Positions 5,254 to 6,871 of a stretch of DNA of 6,871 bases are shown here, one piece after another (position 1 is the first letter of the stretch; every line of letters starts with the position of its first letter). The DNA lies in NCBI GenBank assembly GCA_030624325.1, contig JAUXKJ010000018.1:1-6871 (forward strand), read 5' to 3'. This DNA is from Nitrososphaerota archaeon. Its GTDB lineage: Archaea; Thermoproteota; Nitrososphaeria; Nitrososphaerales; Nitrosopumilaceae. Position numbers and translations under genes: made by a program. The notes under the pieces are model-generated. The model was not told the DNA's origin and searched no databases. It was given only the letters and a program-made list of their open reading frames with translations.

Positions 5254-5523
5254 TTATCGAAATTTTTCTAAAAATTCAGATTGTCGTTTTTTTAAGAGTT
5301 CAATAAATTCTGCAAGTTCTAGGTTTGTTGGGTTTCTTTTAAGGACTCGTCTACATTGATAATAAAATGAATTGTACAGTCGTCCTATTACAATCCCATA
5401 TGCAAAGGATTCTTTGTTAGTTGATAACACCTCTAGCGATTTGATAATTTGAGAAATTTCATCTGTGTTGGAAAAAGTTTCGTTAATTTTTTTCTCAATT
5501 ATTTCTTGAAGCTTTTCATCCAC
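5254..5523 (-). CDS. Small helical protein of unknown function, 89 residues
   Basis: The start is a GTG at 5523 (GTGGATGAAAAG), with a TATA-like AT run about 26 bp upstream; the stop is TAA at 5254-5256, 3 bp from the rpl10e stop. The product is charged and almost entirely helical: an acidic/basic N-terminal helix (DEKLQEIIEKKINETF), a central segment with a hydrophobic and aromatic core (FAYGIVIGRLYNSFYYQCRR, residues 40-59), then NPTNLELAEFIELLKKR. The central segment is too polar at its ends to be a confident membrane helix. No catalytic motif is seen; it looks like a small helix-bundle or adaptor protein. I do not recognise a family. It is divergent from tRNA-Gly and has no operon partner here. 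Confidence 0.82.
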   Translation of the reverse strand: MDEKLQEIIEKKINETFSNTDEISQIIKSLEVLSTNKESFAYGIVIGRLYNSFYYQCRRVLKRNPTNLELAEFIELLKKRQSEFLEKFR

Positions 5524-5544
5524 AACCTAATATGGATTTTCGAG

Positions 5545-5552
5545 ATTAAAAA
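5545..5552 (-). promoter_or_regulatory. Weak TATA-like box for the 89-residue protein gene
   Basis: Read on the minus strand the site is TTTTTAAT, centred about 26 bp before the GTG at 5523. AT-rich DNA makes chance matches common, so confidence is low. Confidence 0.3.
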
Positions 5553-5575
5553 CGATGTCAAAAATAACAGTATGC

Positions 5576-5582
5576 TTTAATA
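5576..5582 (+). promoter_or_regulatory. TATA-like box for tRNA-Gly
   Basis: TTTAATA is centred about 29 bp before the tRNA 5' end at 5608, the same geometry as the box preceding tRNA-Glu. Confidence 0.4.
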
Positions 5583-5607
5583 GAGAAAATCCAACTTTAT
5601 CGATTGA

Positions 5608-5681
5608 GCAGTTGTAGTATAGCTTGGTTATTATGCGAGCTTGCCAAGTTCGTGGCCCGGGTTCAAATCCCGGCAACTGCA
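5608..5681 (+). tRNA. tRNA-Gly, anticodon GCC
   Basis: A full cloverleaf is present. The acceptor stem GCAGTTG pairs with CAACTGC (5674-5680), and A5681 is the discriminator. The anticodon stem CGAGC/GTTCG has one G-T pair and encloses the loop TTGCCAA, giving anticodon GCC for GGC and GGT. The T arm is CCGGG, loop TTCAAAT, CCCGG. It has no intron and no encoded CCA. It stands alone between a divergent small gene and the end of the antiporter operon. Confidence 0.97.
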
Positions 5682-5713
5682 TTCATTATTCAAAACAAAT
5701 TATATGTGAAAAA

Positions 5714-6148
5714 TTAAGGATTTTCTGCTTGTTGTAAACCCCTTTTAATGACGTCTAGGGCGTTTACTGCTTTTTCAGGTTTTGGAAGCTGAATCATAAA
5801 GACATTTTCTTGAGCTACCTGAGAATGAGGAGAGGATAACGCAAGCATTGAAGTCTTTGCTAAGGATTCAAAAAAATCTAAAGATTTGTTTGCGTAAAGT
5901 AAAAATTTATCATGTATATCCCCTTCTGAAAAATCAAGGGATATCTCGACAAAGACATTGCCAAGCTTGTTTTGCAGTATGTTAAGATTAGTATCTACTG
6001 AAACAGGCTTTCCAGCAATTCTATTCATAATTTCAAAAAATCTGTTTTCTGATAAAATTATGCAAGGAACATTATTTCCATTATAATTAAAAACCGTGAT
6101 ACTTTCATGTACCCTACTTAACAGTTTTTTCATCTCTTCGTCTGACAT
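5714..6148 (-). CDS. Soluble protein of unknown function downstream of antiporter, 144 residues
   Basis: The gene starts at ATG 6148, two bases after the TGA of the antiporter gene, so the two are almost surely co-transcribed. A TTG at 6154 overlapping that TGA is also in frame and would add two residues. The product is soluble with an alternating strand/helix pattern: an acidic helical start (SDEEMKKLLSRVHESI), strands at 17-32 (ITVFNYNGNNVPCIILS), a helix (RFFEIMNRIAG), a strand (NVFVEISLDF), then helices around KFLLYANKSLDFFESLAK and a final EKAVNALDVIKRGLQQ. There is no signal peptide, membrane segment or recognised catalytic motif. Context suggests a cytoplasmic partner or regulator of the antiporter, especially since that protein ends without its own regulatory domain; this is inference only. 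Confidence 0.85.
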   Translation of the reverse strand: MSDEEMKKLLSRVHESITVFNYNGNNVPCIILSENRFFEIMNRIAGKPVSVDTNLNILQNKLGNVFVEISLDFSEGDIHDKFLLYANKSLDFFESLAKTSMLALSSPHSQVAQENVFMIQLPKPEKAVNALDVIKRGLQQAENP

Positions 6149-6150
6149 TT

Positions 6151-6871
6151 TCAAGCCTTTGCTATTTTTGGAATTATTTTATCTGCTGCCCTAAATAAGA
6201 ATGGCGAAATAAAGGCAGAAATTATTGTGATGACTCCTATCATAGGGAATAGAAACGAGCTAACTACTCCTAAATCTACACCTGTTTTAACAATAACTAT
6301 TGAGAATTCTCCTCTAGGTGCAGCTAGGGTAAAGGCTGATCTGAGAGATTTTCGTCGAGGCTGTCTGAAAACAAAATTTCCAAGCAGGTTTCCACCAAAT
6401 TTCATTCCCATTGCAACAGCAATTAGGGCAAGAGCTATGAAGATATAGTTTTGAAGCTGGCTAACATCCATAAGAGCCCCTACCGATACAAAAAATATTG
6501 CTACAAACATATCCTTAATTGGGCTAGATAGAATTTTGGAAACTTCAGCAGATTTTGATTCAGCTACTAGTACTCCAGCTAAAAATGCGCCAATAGCAAC
6601 TGATAATCCAACAATATTAGCAAGTAATGCATAACCAAAACATACTCCCAAAACGCTTAGAAGTAAAATTTCTTTGTTTTCAGCACTTGCAACTCTATCT
6701 ATAAGTGGCGGGATAATTTTTGTGGCAATAGTAAACGTACCGACAATTAATCCTGCAGCTACTGCAACCACAACTACGACACTCTCAATTGATACGGTTC
6801 CAACGAGTGCAACTGACTGTAATGAAGAAATTAAAATAACTGCAATTACGTCTTCAACAATTAAAATTCCC
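6151..6871 (-). CDS. CPA2-family cation/proton antiporter, N-terminus beyond right edge
   Basis: The frame is open to the window edge; 239 residues of the C-terminal part are seen. An internal GTG at 6771 is not the true start, because coding continues upstream through GILIVEDVIAVILIS, which resembles the membrane motif near the ion-binding Asp of the family. Other hallmarks are IGAFLAGVLVAES (visible residues 93-105), FFVSVGALMDVSQL (126-139) and LAAPRGEFSIVIV (182-194). At least six hydrophobic segments are visible, so it is an integral membrane protein exchanging Na+ or K+ for H+. The protein ends shortly after the last segment (FRAADKIIPKIAKA), so it lacks the C-terminal TrkA-N/RCK domain of KefB/KefC. 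It is the first visible gene of a two-gene operon with the 144-residue protein. Ion specificity cannot be read from this fragment. Confidence 0.93.
   Translation of the reverse strand, partial: GILIVEDVIAVILISSLQSVALVGTVSIESVVVVVAVAAGLIVGTFTIATKIIPPLIDRVASAENKEILLLSVLGVCFGYALLANIVGLSVAIGAFLAGVLVAESKSAEVSKILSSPIKDMFVAIFFVSVGALMDVSQLQNYIFIALALIAVAMGMKFGGNLLGNFVFRQPRRKSLRSAFTLAAPRGEFSIVIVKTGVDLGVVSSFLFPMIGVITIISAFISPFLFRAADKIIPKIAKA

Noticed and set aside
6227..6448. Plus-strand 73-codon open frame
   Set aside because: It is antisense to conserved membrane segments of the CPA2 antiporter.

Overview
The window looks like a piece of an ammonia-oxidising archaeon of the Nitrososphaerota (Thaumarchaeota), probably Nitrosopumilus/Nitrosarchaeum-like. 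This is inferred from low GC, archaeal ribosomal protein L10e, an archaeal tRNA-splicing endonuclease, two archaeal-type tRNAs without encoded CCA, and TATA-like boxes centred about 23-30 bp before most start codons. Such spacing implies mostly leaderless mRNAs. No insertion sequence, CRISPR array, phage gene or long repeat is visible. The region reads as compact chromosomal DNA with several lineage-restricted small genes.

Left part (1-2301): the 5' portion of an exported protein gene runs off the left edge on the minus strand. Divergent from it is a 54-residue Cys/His protein (1023-1187, plus). Convergent with that is a 47-residue protein with nine cysteines, four pairs of them as CxC (1223-1366, minus), which looks metallothionein-like. 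Upstream of it on the same strand lies a 292-residue protein (1423-2301) whose N-terminus resembles a degenerate nucleotidyltransferase motif.

Middle part (2412-4667): tRNA-Glu(CTC), a secreted SIMPL-domain (DUF541) protein on the minus strand, and, divergent from it, a stand-alone PLD-like protein with Asp where the catalytic His should be. That gene ends tail-to-tail with an EndA-family gene through one shared TCATGA hexamer. The EndA protein keeps the Tyr and Lys of the active site but seems to lack the His, so it may be a structural subunit.

Right part (4756-6871): rpl10e, divergent from endA, with its start trimmed to the ATG at 4756; a small helical unknown protein in tail-to-tail contact; tRNA-Gly(GCC); and a probable two-gene minus-strand operon. 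The operon holds a CPA2-type cation/proton antiporter (N-terminus off the right edge) without an RCK/TrkA tail, followed 2 bp later by a 144-residue soluble unknown protein.

Translation and RNA maturation genes (L10e, EndA, two tRNAs) cluster loosely, but most neighbours face each other and have their own promoters, so only the antiporter pair is a convincing operon. I see no clear new multi-gene system. The best candidates for something undescribed are the metallothionein-like mini-gene with its neighbours, the degenerate nucleotidyltransferase-like protein, and the PLD and EndA proteins with altered catalytic residues.
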